64,000 nucleotides of DNA from Schistosoma mansoni (lineage: Eukaryota > Platyhelminthes > Trematoda > Strigeidida > Schistosomatidae): positions 26,343,510-26,407,509 of the forward strand of contig NC_031496.1 in NCBI RefSeq assembly GCF_000237925.1, in the 5' to 3' direction. The notes under the pieces were generated by a model that was not told where the DNA came from, did no database searches, and saw nothing but the letters and a program-made list of their open reading frames with translations. The position numbers and the translations under genes are program-made. Shown here piece by piece: positions 44,396 through 55,470 of this stretch; position 1 is the first letter of the stretch; every line of letters begins with the position of its first letter.

Positions 44396-44959
44396 AAGTT
44401 GTACGACAAACTATTCCGCTGAAGATTGAAGTAAGATTATATATCATGGTTTCCTAAATGTCTCGCAGATAGCTGATTAACAAAAGAAAGAAGCTACTTT
44501 TTAGACTTAATTTGAATTCAGTGAGTATAAGTTAATGTTACTATTTTATGTACAAGCCGATTCTACAAAACCCTGGACTAATGCAAAAAAGAAACTGCCA
44601 GTAGATTTTATTGTTGTTAAAAAAGAATTCGAAAAGCAAGCGAATATTAATACCTTTATTTCAAACAATTATGTTTGGTGAGATAACTGTCTTCACGTGA
44701 TTCAATTTTTTAGAACCATCCTCTCCTTCTATACCCAAATTAATATACATTTCAAATGAGACGTTCTGTGTAAGAGCATAGAATAGAAGGTTAACAGTAT
44801 AACATTTGTTTCAGCACTAAATGAGACAAGTAACAAACATGTGCATCCGTTATTTTTAATAATTGATGTATACCATGCAAAGAAATCATTTTTTGCTTAC
44901 CATATGTACTGATTTATTTGTGTATTTGAGTTTTGTTTATAATAGACTGATTTTGGTGC
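44396..44959. other. No recognisable gene
   Basis: AT-rich. Nothing recognised. Confidence 0.5.
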
Positions 44960-45125
44960 GACAGTCATAGCGATCCAGATATCACGAGATAGTTGTTTCG
45001 TCAAAGTATCTAGCACCCCAGCTCTGTCCATTTAAGAAGACCCTCGAGCCTCACGATTAGCTCTTAACTCTCAGACCATAGAGTGAACATTCAATAGTTT
45101 ACGTTTCTAACTTCGACCAACTTTC
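44960..45125 (-). mobile_element. F2 SINE relic
   Basis: A decayed antisense copy: TTTCGTC...ACCCCAGC (ribozyme side), CTCGAGCCTCACGATTAGCT, CTTAACTCTCAGACCA (A-box side), TTTCTAACTTCGACCAA. Order and spacing match F2 but identity is low. Confidence 0.6.
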
Positions 45126-45480
45126 AATATTACAAAACTATGTATAATAATTGAAAGGTCTTAAAAGTAAAGTGGAAAAAGCTAACTCCCATTTAAGTGC
45201 TTACCATTGAAATATAGGCTTTTAACTGTGTTAATGTAACAATTTCATTAATAGTTAGAATTGTTTAAATGAATCTGATCAATCTAAAGTATAAATAAGT
45301 GAAATAAAAAACTTTAACATAGAAAGTGGATATACTTACGGTAAGTTTATTGTTTATTCGATCTAATCTATATTTCCTAGTTAAGAGAAATCATGACCCT
45401 CTAGGCTAAAGCATATTACTTCTACCAATAAAGTTTTATGTTCTTAGATTATCTTCACTCAAACTATCTAATTAACTATC
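45126..45480. other. No recognisable gene
   Basis: AT-rich. Nothing recognised. Confidence 0.5.
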
Positions 45481-45660
45481 TCATTATTTCCTTGAAAAAG
45501 CTTGGACCAGTTTGCCAGGCAAAACGTTAGATTTACTTCAAATTCATTCGCTGAGATTTTAAATATTTATATTTTTCCTATTTAATGTCTTACAATAACT
45601 CGGCGCTCAAATACTGTGAAACTATTCGCTCTAATTTAGACGAAAGTTTTTATATATCTC
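45481..45660 (+). mobile_element. PLE 3' UTR and terminus with degenerate hammerhead
   Basis: 45493-45536 aligns with a hammerhead scaffold: TTGAAAA for CTGAAGA, GCTTGG/CCAGGC stem II, AAAA for GAAA, GTT. It is then followed by GTCTTACAATAACTCGGCGC and ACTATTCGCTCTAATTTAGA, the PLE 3' end also seen at 29.2 kb. A different ribozyme variant from the 43.2 kb one. Broken. Confidence 0.65.
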
Positions 45661-45792
45661 ATTAGCATGTTATCACAATTTCACAACATTTAGATTCTGT
45701 TCAATGTTTCACTGTTGAAACTTATCTCCTTTAAAATTATTCTATTTGTTTTATTGCCAAAATCAGTGATTCTGGCTAATAGGATGATGTTT

Positions 45793-46154
45793 TATATAGT
45801 TGAGATCATGAGTTAATTGAAGCCAGACCACCATAGAAAAACCTGAAAGCACTGGACCGCCATTTCGTCCTGTTGTGGAACTCCTCAGCAGTGCGCATCC
45901 ATGATCCCGCCTCTCGAGTTTCGTTGAATGCCGGCTCAGTGGTCTAGAGGTTAAGTGCTCTGGAGTGAGACTGGTAGATCCTGAGTTCGAATCTCACGAA
46001 GCGGGATCGTGGATGCCAACTGCTGAGGAGTCACACAATAGGACGAATCGGCCGTCCAGTGCTTCCAGGTTTTCCATGGTGGTCTAATTTCAATTGACTC
46101 ATGATTTCAGCTATATAAAATCACTAAAATCTTCACAAAACCCCCTTTTGATAA
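45793..46154. mobile_element. F2 SINE, head-to-head inverted pair
   Basis: 45793-45925 is antisense (tail to ribozyme and B-box edge). 45930-46154 is sense from GATGCCGGCTCAGTGG through A and B boxes, ribozyme (GAAT for GAAA) and tail to CAAAACCCCCTTTTGAT. The antisense ribozyme (45849-45894) keeps its core. Confidence 0.88.
45849..45894 (-). ncRNA. F2 hammerhead ribozyme, core kept
   Basis: Minus strand: stem I GCACTG/CAGTGC perfect, CTGAGGA, stem II GTTC/GGAC with one wobble, GAAA, weak stem III (ATGGCGGT), GTC. Confidence 0.75.
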
Positions 46155-46717
46155 GGAAGGTGTTTTGTCAATTTTCTTATGAAAAAGAAAAAAAAGGAGG
46201 GAAAAAGGTAGCTCAACAAAAAGTTTTGAATATATAATTAATTCACTTTATATTTACAAGTATTTTTATTGTTGTTGAAAAACTCATTGAAAACTGCATA
46301 CATCAAACAGGATCTTTGCTATCTGAATGACATGCAATAGGGAAGAAGAGGGGGTGGGTACAAAAAAGTAATTTAATTACAGCAGATAGGTACTGAAATA
46401 TTTCCCTCATTTCCTATGATAGTTTTCTATTTTTTTATTTTATAATCAATGAAATGTTTTTGTTGTCAGATTTAATCCTTTATACAATAAGACAGAAAAA
46501 AACCCAAAACAAAAATGATCATTTCAAACGATTCATTATACTGTTTTACATAATTTTATTTTAATGAGTAAGATAGACTGTGAATATCTTCGATAGAATT
46601 TTCTTTTCACTGTCATACATCTAAATGTAAACGAGTTGTTTTCTCAACCTGAGGAAATGTATATTATGACATGAAATTTGTTTAATTTTAAAATGTGGTA
46701 AAAGAATAACCCTTATT
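46155..46717. other. No recognisable gene
   Basis: AT-rich. Nothing recognised. Confidence 0.5.
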
Positions 46718-47276
46718 ATAGTTGAAATCATGAGTCAATTGAAGCTAGACTACCCCCCGAATACTCTGGTACGGCTGAGAGTGGCGAGAGTCCGCTCTCC
46801 CTCTCGAAATACTCTCACATGGCCACGCGTATATAGCCACTGCCAAGGAAGTCCTACTCACTGCTTTCTCGTGCCACGAGTGTTGTTTACGAAATTGAGA
46901 GGACAAAAAGCAAATGTCCGGCTCTTTAACCAGGTTGGTGGACCAGCGAGTTCACCTAGGGGAGTTGAAAAATCCTGATTCCAAACCAATGGTGCGCATG
47001 GACTCCAGCATCCTGAAGGAACAAATGGCGTATGAACCAATTGTTGGTCACCGGTTACCATGGGACTGTATCTACTCATGATGCTCCACTGCCTTGTGGA
47101 TCATACCTTTAGGTCGAAGGCTAGGGGACTGGCCCCCTATGAAAGCTACCTGCTTTAGTCTGGACACCCGGGAAGTATCACAGCTTTCAAACAAATTAAA
47201 TGAGATTTGTGTGGCGCATATATATCTGGTGACCCGATTGTACCAACATTTATGTGTTTAAATAAATAAATAAATC
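46718..47276 (+). mobile_element. F2 tail joined to LINE-like (AAAT)n unit
   Basis: 46718-46752 is a 35-bp antisense F2 tail (AGTTGAAATCATGAGTCAAT). 46753-47276 is the same LINE-like unit as 13216-13758, starting CCCCCGAATACTCTGGTACG and ending TTTAAATAAATAAATAAAT. Unlike the 13 kb copy, no F2 follows on the right. Frames on both strands here are chance frames of the repeat. Confidence 0.85.
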
Positions 47277-47550
47277 GATGATGTATATTTACTTTATACA
47301 TTTTGAAGTCAACATTTTAATTTTTTCTTATCGATAACACAGTTTATATGATGAGATAAAACTGGTAAATTTTTACGACATAGGACCTTTAATGTTTTAG
47401 ACAACAACACATTTAATCACATGGATTATTATATTGAACATACACTGGTATACATTATACTTTAAGATGAGACGAAAGAAAAGAGGCTTTTCCACAAATT
47501 AGAATGGTATTTAAAATGAGTTGTTAAACGATATATTTTTATAAGGTTGG
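47277..47550. other. No recognisable gene
   Basis: AT-rich spacer. Confidence 0.5.
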
Positions 47551-47613
47551 CTTACTTACATATGCCTGTTACCCCTCGTGGAGGAACATGGGCAGCCCAC
47601 CTGGTTTTTCCAT
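47551..47613 (-). mobile_element. RTE/SR2-like LINE, very short 3' end
   Basis: GCTTACTTACATATGCCTGT, TACCCCTCGTGGAGGAACAT, then it stops near TTTTTCCATC. No clear TSD. Confidence 0.8.
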
Positions 47614-47882
47614 CGAACAAATAAATTCTTTATCGAAGCAAAATTATGTGTTGTCTCTAGAAAATCAAATAATTATATGTGCAACATACCTATAATTCAA
47701 GTGACATAGTGTCTTATATTTATATTACTACCTAAATAAGTTTTGTTCAGTTTTTTTAACTTTATGTTAACTAAATAAATGTTTGTTCATTCACTGTATC
47801 GCCTAATTATAGTTATTCTTAATAATCAAAGGGTTTGTGAAAGTGAGATGGATAAATTTAAAAAAATAATAATTATTAACTT

Positions 47883-48094
47883 AGTAGTACTTGTTTGAAT
47901 CTCCCCATTGATGTTTAAGACTGCAACTGGTCGGTCTCTCTACGCGATGGCGCTTGAAACGAAAGGTACTGGGTTTGTGTCCCAGAGTGAACATCAACTC
48001 TGAGATGCAGGTACATCCAGCTGACGAGTTCCAAATAAGACAAAACGCGCGTTCTGGATTCCACTGTTAGCCACTATCCATCTTTGCTTACAAA
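47883..48094 (-). mobile_element. F1 SINE, 5'-inverted insertion, 9-bp TSD
   Basis: 47883-47942 is the antisense tail. 47943-48094 is sense from ACGCGATGGCGCTTGAAACG through B box and hammerhead (AAAA for GAAA) to ATCTTTGCTTACA. TSD TATTAACTT at 47874-47882 and 48095-48103. Twin-primed layout on the minus strand. Confidence 0.85.
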
Positions 48095-48103
48095 TATTAA
48101 CTT

Positions 48104-48439
48104 CGTTTTGCTAAACGGAACTCGTTAACATTGACCATTTACGACTTGACTTGTTTATATAAATGAAACATATCGTTAGTATTGTTGTATTGTATGGACT
48201 TCAAAGTACTCATCAATTGTCCAACAATTATCATATATAGTATCTACCATATTATCAAATTATGATTGAAATAATATAAGATAAGAAAGGATATACTTAT
48301 TTTTGATCTAAATAAATTGCACAGATCATTATCTTTGATCTTCACAGTTCAATGTTTATGTTGACAGTCTAAAGAAATTGTAAAATGTAAGTTTTTTTAA
48401 TGGAATTAATTTAGTAACTTAATTTATTTAAAATTATTT
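48104..48439. other. No recognisable gene
   Basis: AT-rich. Nothing recognised. Confidence 0.5.
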
Positions 48440-48572
48440 TGTACTGGGTTCAAATCCCGGGGTGAACATCACCTCCGAGATACGGGTACATCCGGCTGAC
48501 AAATCCCAAATAGGACGAAACATGCGTCATGTATTCCACTACTATCCACCATCAATCTTTGCTTATAATGCA
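48440..48572 (+). mobile_element. F1 SINE, B box to ribozyme fragment
   Basis: GTACTGGGTTCAAATCCCGG, hammerhead with CTGACAA core, TCAATCTTTGCTTATAATGC. Truncated at both ends. The frame 48462-48665 is a chance frame. Confidence 0.8.
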
Positions 48573-48862
48573 TTTTATTTAATTAGAATTTATGTATCCA
48601 CAAATTATTGCTACTTTACGTGCTATATATCTAATGAACTTGATGTGAAATTTCTGAGTGTCTGACCTATCGTTATGATGTGGTCTTTCGTGTTCACCAT
48701 TAATGATACTTTCTTTTTACATGCCGGTTGATCATATTTCAAAAAAAATTTCATTGTTCATGTTCGATTCTCTCATGTGTTCATGGTAAAAAAGTAAATG
48801 AAAAAATCTACTTAAACTAATGGTCTCTTTTACGTTAAGTTTGCTTTCTTAGAATATAACAT
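48573..48862. other. No recognisable gene
   Basis: AT-rich spacer. Confidence 0.5.
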
Positions 48863-49300
48863 TACTTCCCCTCGTGGAAGAGCATAGGCCGACCACCAGC
48901 ATTCTCCATCCAACTCTGTCATGAGCAATCCTTTCCAGTTCTTTCCAGTTAACATTCATCCGTTTCATATCTGCTTCAATCTCCCGGAGTAATGTGTTCT
49001 TTGACCCTCCTCTTTTCCGCTTCCCTTCCGGATTCCAAGTTGAGGTTTGCCTTATGATGCAGTTTGGTGATTTCCGAAATGTATGTACTATGCAATTCCA
49101 ACATCTTTTCTTATTTTCCTCTTCAGCTGGAAACTGGTTTGTCCTCTCCCATAAAACGCTGTTGCTGATAGTATCCGGCCAATGGATGTTGAGTATTTTG
49201 CGTAAACAACTGTTTATAAATACGTGTACGTTCTTGACGATGGATGTAGTAGTTCTCCACGTTTCAGCTCCATACAGTAGGACTGTCTACTATATGGAGC
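48863..49300 (-). mobile_element. RTE/SR2-like LINE, long 3' end
   Basis: From a shortened tail (ATTACTTCCCCTCGTGG) to AGCTCCATACAGTAGGACTG, the inverted RT C-terminus including [14 protein letters not shown], the RKILNIHWP segment and the IP/L-EEE block. The frame is not open. The tail block CGCCTGTTA is missing. TATAACA on both sides may be a TSD remnant. Confidence 0.85.
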
Positions 49301-50220
49301 TGATTACTTTATAACAATCAAATTTATTCCATGGTGGTATCTGTAAAACTACTGTTGAATAAACATTTAGTTTGAGTGGGAAGAATATCATGTGATTGTG
49401 TAAAAAAGTTGTCCAAGTCTTTGTTGTTGAAGAAAATAAGATAATTTGATAGATTAACAACTTACCGATTGATAAATGATAACTCTTAATACGAACTTAT
49501 TTTGTGATATCTTCTAACGATACCGAGTATATGATTTAAACACTCGAATGAAATCAAATGAAATGATGAAACAATTAGCCATCAGAATCAGTTTTCAGTA
49601 GTAACATATCTACATACAAAATTTCGAATTTCATATTAGCTACAGGTCATTTGTCAACAAATTCGGACCTAGTTGTTAAGGTTTGATTGCTTCTATTCAT
49701 ACCATGTTATTCATTACTATAGTTAGAAAATAAACTATTCGTTTAATCTGAGAAACAAACAATTGTTACCCTACAGTATTATATTAATTTAGATGTAGTT
49801 AACGTGATTTATTTAGCATATGTTACCTTAAATACCTTACACTAGTATCTACAGTTGTCTTTTTAAACAATAGCGTATACATAAATTGCAATTAAACGTT
49901 CAGTGTACAATTGTTTAACTCGTAAAATAAACAATAAGATATCAACAAATACACTGTACAACAAGATTTAAACATGTTTTTCATAACAGAAACTAGCAAC
50001 GGACTAATTTTCAATTCGGTCAAAGAAAACATGATAATGGGAGACATAATAGCTTAAGTGATATGTTATAAATATAACGTAGTTCTTTTAAGAAACTAAT
50101 TGACGAACAACTTACGAAATCATTCAGTTATTTCAAAGAGGTTAGTAAAATTAAAAAGTTAATTATATATAATACAATTATTTTATCCATGAACTTAGAC
50201 ATGAAATAACTTTGAAATTA
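49301..50220. other. No recognisable gene
   Basis: AT-rich. Nothing recognised. Confidence 0.5.
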
Positions 50221-50230
50221 TCCATGATTT

Positions 50231-50440
50231 TTTTAATTGAGATCATGAATCGATCGATTTTAGATCACCATTGAAAACCAGGAAGTACTGGGCCTCCATT
50301 TTGTCTCATTATGGGACTTCTCAGCAGTGCGCATCCACAATCCCGCTCGCGGGATTCGAACCTAGGACCTTCGATTTTGCGTACGAATACATAATCCTCA
50401 AAAATATTAGGTTGGCATTCAACGGCGTTAATGTCTAACC
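50231..50440 (-). mobile_element. F2 SINE, diverged subfamily, 10-bp TSD
   Basis: Antisense F2 from TTGAGATCATGAATCGATCG through a mutated ribozyme, GGATTCGAACCTAGGACC (B box) and AGGACCTTCGATTTTGCG to GGCGTTAATGTCTAACC. TSD TCCATGATTT at 50221-50230 and 50441-50450. Confidence 0.9.
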
Positions 50441-50450
50441 TCCATGATTT

Positions 50451-51098
50451 ATTATATAATGAAAAGACATCCATAGGTTGATTGTATAACTAAATATAAC
50501 TGCTATATATGTGATTAGGTATTTTAAAAGGTGTTTTGAGAATGCAGTTATTTTTAAGAACATTATCATATTGTATCGTCATAAACACAACATAAACACT
50601 AAATATTTCGGTAGGAAGAAGTTTTACTTAAATATCATCTATGTGGAATTTGATATAGGTAATGTGAAGAAGTTTTTAATCGAAAGTAGACTAAGAATGT
50701 CAACGATAACTTTCAACGTTTTATTCTTCGAATACTTGTAGAGAAGATCATGTCTAGACTCTCTCCAAAAACAATTAGCAACTCAAATTTTCAATAATGA
50801 ACTTCAAATAATAAATGACCAAAGTAATTTTAAGTGGTAACTTGAGAGGTTTAATGTAGAGACGGTCAAAAGAACTGAAAAGATATTTGAAATTTCTAGT
50901 TAAATGATGAATGGCACAGTAAGTCAATATTATTCTGTTGGATCAGAATCTGTTTTTGTTGAAAAGTTATCAACTAAGATGTGACAGCTGATTTCTCATT
51001 GTAATTAGAATAACCTCAAGAAATGCTGAAAATCTTTGTCGACATGTGTAATAACTTTTTTACGGTAAAAAAACAACAGAATCTCAGTTTTTAGAATG
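50451..51098. other. No recognisable gene
   Basis: AT-rich. The 76-aa frame 50511-50741 (plus) has no recognisable domain. Confidence 0.45.
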
Positions 51099-51110
51099 TC
51101 AAATAGTTTT

Positions 51111-51437
51111 AAATTCACTTGGTATTGTTTTGTTTGAATCTTCCCATTGATATTTTTAGGACTGCAATTGATCAATCTCTTATTGGTATATGCGCATACT
51201 ATGCGTATTGCCACGATATAGCCTTAATTCACAAGCATTATAAGCAAAGATGGATAGTAGCAAGCAGTGGCTTTCAGGACTCAGTAGCTGAGTGGATAAC
51301 GTGATGGTGTTTGAAGCGAACAGTACTGCGTTCAAGTCGTGGAGTGACCATCCACTATGAGATGCAGGTACATCCAGCTGATGAGTCTCAAATAGGATGA
51401 AACGCGCGTCCTGGATTCCACTACTAGCCACTATCCT
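51111..51437 (-). mobile_element. F1 SINE, 5'-inverted (twin-primed) single monomer, 12-bp TSD
   Basis: 51111-51270 is the antisense tail half. 51271-51437 is the sense 5' half (CTCAGTAGCTGAGTGGATAA A box, hammerhead, CCACTATCC). Together they make about one monomer, overlapping by about 20 bp at the junction. Perfect TSD TCAAATAGTTTT at 51099-51110 and 51438-51449. Confidence 0.92.
51371..51417 (+). ncRNA. F1 hammerhead ribozyme, core intact
   Basis: Stem I ATCCAG/CTGGAT, CTGATGA at 51378-51384, stem II GTCT/GGAT (two wobbles), GAAA at 51399-51402, stem III from ACGCGCGT, GTC at 51408-51410. Confidence 0.85.
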
Positions 51438-51449
51438 TCAAATAGTTTT

Positions 51450-51862
51450 CTTTACCCTTTATCTAATAGCAAGTTTCAAAGATCTGATACATAGATATAC
51501 TAACTACGTACATTTCCTGTTCTCACAGACTATTGAAACGTAAATAATACCAGTTATATTTTTTTTTAAAAAGTACTTGGACAATAAATTAAATTTGTAT
51601 ATTTACATTAGATTGTCTTATGTAAATAAAGTTTAGATTGTATAGATAAGAATATTTTTCTCACCTAATGTTTTTACATTTCTAAGTGTTGAAAAACCTC
51701 AGTTTATTATCTTTTCACATTTTTGAGAAACATAAATAATGAGACAAAACTGTTTTAGTAAATGCTACTTATAAGAGATTGATAAGTAAATATAACTATC
51801 TGTCAGATCTGTATTAACGATAGAAGTTAGTGGCAAATACGTTTAAGTAAGTTTTGTTATTC
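51450..51862. other. No recognisable gene
   Basis: AT-rich spacer. Confidence 0.5.
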
Positions 51863-52052
51863 TATAGCTGCATTCATGAGTCGATTGAAGCTAGACCACC
51901 ATGGGAAACCTGAAAGCACTAGATGGCTGTTTCGTTCTATTGTGGGACACCCCAGCAGTGCGCACTCACGATCCCGCCTCGTGGGATTCGAACCCAGGAC
52001 CTCTCATTCTCGTACGCGAGCGCTTAACCTCTAGACCACTGAGCTGGCACCA
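51863..52052 (-). mobile_element. F2 SINE, antisense, tRNA part to tail
   Basis: GCATTCATGAGTCGATTGAA to the ribozyme (core mutated CTGGGGT), inverted B box GGATTCGAACCCAGGACC, CGCTTAACCTCTAGACCACT (A box) and GAGCTGGCACC. It stops at the A-box edge. Confidence 0.85.
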
Positions 52053-52748
52053 CTGTCAACATATTTGAATGTAAAGTAACATAAATTATGCTTTACTCTA
52101 GAAAGTTTCTCTAATAGCTGACGCAATCCTTCTAATTATAGGGCTAATGAAATAATTTAGGCTGATCCTTATTATTTTCTAAAAATTCAATCAGACACCT
52201 TAATTTGAAGTATATAAATTTCCTCCTCGGGTAATAAAATTTTCAGTGATTTTCAGAAACTAGAAAATTTATAGATGATAGTACAAGAGGATTGTCCATA
52301 TTGTTGAGATTTTTGTGTTGTACATCACGGACCGATCATTCTGGTAGAAATCAAAAGTTTCTGAAGGCCCCGTATACCACCAAACAGTATCTGCTCAACG
52401 ATGACTAGTTTTGAAAGGTTAGTGCACGATTTCCAATAAAAAGTTGTGATAGATAAAGTGAGTAAATAAAGTACTTATTTATCAGTAACATACAATGATG
52501 GTTAGGCGATAAAAACAATTTGCAGAAGTTAAAAATGCAGACAACCAAACTCCGACTAAGCTGTCTAAAAGCAAAACGTTCACCAATATATCTCAATTTT
52601 CTGCGTTTGATCTTTCATGCTGTCTTGTTTGCGTACTTCTGAGAATTCCCACTCTGGAACAAGGCACCTATCCAAGGCTCCCTGGTTTCCACTAATTGTT
52701 TAACGAAAGTCAGTCTGTATTGTAAATTACAAAATTACTCATCATACA
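52053..52748. other. No recognisable gene
   Basis: AT-rich. Nothing recognised. Confidence 0.5.
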
Positions 52749-53033
52749 TATGTATGGTGTATACTGCCTAGGTTTGCAGATATAAGTAGTACATAATACC
52801 ACTCGGAAGAGTATTATCTGCAAGCAGAAGGTTCAGAAGATCGAAATCAATAGAAAACAGAAGGAAGAGGAAAGCAGTCAAGATAATAACAGAAATGAAG
52901 GAACAATGAAACCTGTAAGTGACAATTAAAAGAAGATATACAAATGATGTATTCAGTGTATGATTTTCATATTTTACTAAATCATTGTGCATGAAAGACT
53001 ATATTGATTATCTACACTAAGTCTTTGTTCATT
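52749..53033 (+). mobile_element. Repeat A copy (diverged variant)
   Basis: TGTATGGTGTATACTGCC start, imperfect hairpin to ATATAAGTAGTACATAATA, AGAAGGTTCAGAAGATCG centre, and TTTGTTCATTATA end next to a TA run. Confidence 0.65.
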
Positions 53034-53660
53034 ATATATATATACGACACTTGATTGATTGAAAACAGTACAGTTAAATTTTGAACAGAATCGGTACAAT
53101 TAAAAAATGTAGATGTATGAGTATGAGGTACAGTCAGAGTACAAACAGTTTATCGTATCTTATATCCTAACGACAGTATTCTATTATAATAAAGGAGTTT
53201 GATGTTTTGAAGCACAGAAAAATGACATTTAACCTTAGCAAATATATGATCAAAATACCTAAAAACAATTTTCTTTAGTTACGACCTACAAAGTTTCACT
53301 TCCCCGCCAAAAAAAAGACAAAGTCCTTAATTTTTTTTTAACCAAAGTAAACATATTTATTTATAAAATTTAATTTTCATGTGACCAATTTCAGACAGCT
53401 GTAACATTTTCCCAAAGAATTCATTCAAATAAAACAATGGGAAATGGTTTCAACTAAATCAGTAGGGATTCAACTTCTTTTTAAAAAGAAATCAAAAGTT
53501 TTTCATTTCTTTTATAGCTACTTTAGAGCCGAAAAACACAACATTGGAAAAAAGAGAATTGGATGGAACTCAAAAATTGATAAACTTTCTTTTTCTCACT
53601 CATTATTGGGTCAGTGAACTATAATTTCGAGGTTTAAAAAGCTCACTCATTTCAAGTAAC
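53034..53660. other. No recognisable gene
   Basis: AT-rich with poly-A/T runs. Nothing recognised. Confidence 0.5.
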
Positions 53661-54153
53661 TGTTATACCCCGTGGAGATTTATGAATAGTAACTTTAAGA
53701 ACTATTTATGGAGCAATATGATATGTATATTTCCTATTGTGTAATTGTTAAGTAACTAAAGTATCCAAATTTGTGTCCCTCTTATTATAAGCTTTATTTT
53801 GACCTATGAACTATTGTTATACGATTTACCATTCTTGAGTTATCCCGTGTCTATTGATTACTGTTCCCCTTATTCACAGCCACATTTGGTTAAATATAAT
53901 ACATATATTATTTTCTATTTTATGGTACGATGTGGTCAGTTTGATTGGTATATAAACTCAGTATGTTTGAGAACAATGATTCATATATGCAGAGGTTTTT
54001 ATTGGTGTTCTGGACTTAACTGGCTGGGCTAGGCAGAAAGCAGGACTGATAAGTACTCAAGACTGCTCATACGGTTTTTCGTGTATCATTGCTCTGATCG
54101 ATAATTCACGTCATATATTAAACAGGGCACGTACACACTCAATTGATATAACA
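53661..54153 (+). mobile_element. Solo LTR fossil, partner of 38.4 kb copy
   Basis: A 493-bp unit with TGTTAT...ATAACA ends, aligned along its length with 38375-38907. No internal region follows and no clear TSD is seen. The 77-aa frame inside is a chance frame. Old by its divergence from the partner. Confidence 0.65.
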
Positions 54154-54364
54154 ATAAATACAATGTTTATTGTAGAATGCATACAGATAGCATATTCTAC
54201 TATTGTGTAAAGTTAATTTGCAAAAACACAGAGAAGGATTCACTGGCTGTAAAAAGCAAAAAGTATGTAGAACTTTCTTAAAAAAGTAAGAATTCTACGG
54301 AGCTAAAACTAAGAGAACTACTACAACTATCATCAGACAAGTACAAGTACTTAAAACCAATTTT
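54154..54364. other. No recognisable gene
   Basis: AT-rich spacer. Confidence 0.5.
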
Positions 54365-54720
54365 CTTCACAAGATACTCAATGTCTGTTGGCCGAATACC
54401 ATCAGCAACAATCTACTGTGGCAGTGAACAAATTAACTTCCAGTTGAAGAGGAAATTAGGAGGAGACTTTGGAGGTGGGTAGGACGTATATTGCGGAAAT
54501 CATTAAACTCCATTACGACGGAAGCCGTAACGTGGAATCCTGTGGAAAAGTGGAAAAGAGGAAGGCATGCTAACACATTGGAATTGGAGGCAGACATAAA
54601 AGGAATGAATGGAAACTGGGAACATTTAGTAAAGAAAGGCCAGGAAAAAGTCGGTTAGAGAAGCCAGGTCAGATTATTATTTCCGTAGGAGGGGTAACAG
54701 GCGTAAGTAAGGAAGTAAAT
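54365..54720 (+). mobile_element. RTE/SR2-like LINE, sense 3' end
   Basis: Sense strand: ATACTCAATGTCTGTTGGCC, CTTCCAGTTGAAGAGGAAAT (QL.EEEI), TGGGTAGGACGTATATTGCG (W.GR.LRK), GTGGAATCCTGTGGAAAAGT (WNP.GK.KRGR), ending GGGGTAACAGGCGTAAGTAA. One of only three sense-oriented RTE copies here. Confidence 0.88.
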
Positions 54721-54831
54721 AAAGCCATTCTAAAAATAATTAGTTGATATAAAAATGAATAAAATGAATGAATTCATCTATATATTGCCCTACGACATCA
54801 AAAAGGTACAAGTATTTATAAATAATTTTTT

Positions 54832-54960
54832 ATGAAAGATACTCAACTTCCATTGGTCACCCTTCTATGGGTGAGGCCAAACCCGCTTCCAGCTGAAGAG
54901 TAAATTAAGAAAATACGTTAGAAGTGGATCGGACATACATTTCGGAAATCATCAAACTGG
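54832..54960 (+). mobile_element. RTE/SR2-like LINE fragment joined to PLE
   Basis: GATACTCAACTTCCATTGGT, CCGCTTCCAGCTGAAGAGTA, AAGTGGATCGGACATACATT, TCGGAAATCATCAAACTG; its 3' end is missing and PLE sequence follows directly. Same strand as the previous copy, about 110 bp downstream. Confidence 0.8.
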
Positions 54961-55470
54961 AACACGAGACAAAATTCATAAATCGATGGAAAGGTCGCAG
55001 TATAGTGAAACTTACCACATGTTTGGGACAAAAAGTGCGTGTCTACATCACTCTACCGTTCAGACGTGAATCAAATAGCATTTTATTGAATCAATTATTT
55101 TTAAAACGTAATACTCAGGAAAAGTCATTATCAGAGAAAAAAGGCCAATGCTTCATCCAAAACATAAAATGGTTGCCTTGCATTCTAATTTATATGTGTA
55201 TGGCCACACATATACAGGGAGGAGTAATAATGATTTCCATATTAGGGTATCTGAATATGTACTTAAATGATTGCAAAAACGACTTAAGTCGAATGATCTA
55301 CTAATATTAGATTATAAATACCTATCGTCCTCTATCACCGAACTCATAGTTGAAACAGGTCATACGATTGATCGTAACTCAGTGTATACTAGGGTTTAAT
55401 GAAGATTCGCCCTCTCGAAAATTCAAACCGTCTTTATGTATTCAAAAGACACTTAAAACTTGCCCTGATA
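54961..55470 (+). mobile_element. Penelope-like element, RT thumb to GIY-YIG endonuclease, broken
   Basis: PLE landmarks in order: LTTCLGQKVRVYITLPFR near 55010-55070 (end of RT/linker), then the GIY-YIG core read as YGHTYTGRS near 55199, IVETGHTIDRN near 55340-55375, and KPSLCIQKTLK near 55428-55460 (C-terminal motif). They lie in more than one frame, so it is broken. Compared with the 3.5 kb and 60.8 kb copies it is a different lineage. Confidence 0.75.

Noticed and set aside
50511-50741. 76-aa plus-strand frame as a gene
   Set aside because: AT-driven composition, no domain, no splice context and no conserved motif.
53656-54158. A target-site duplication around the 53.7 kb solo LTR
   Set aside because: Adjacent bases (GTAAC and AATAA) do not match.
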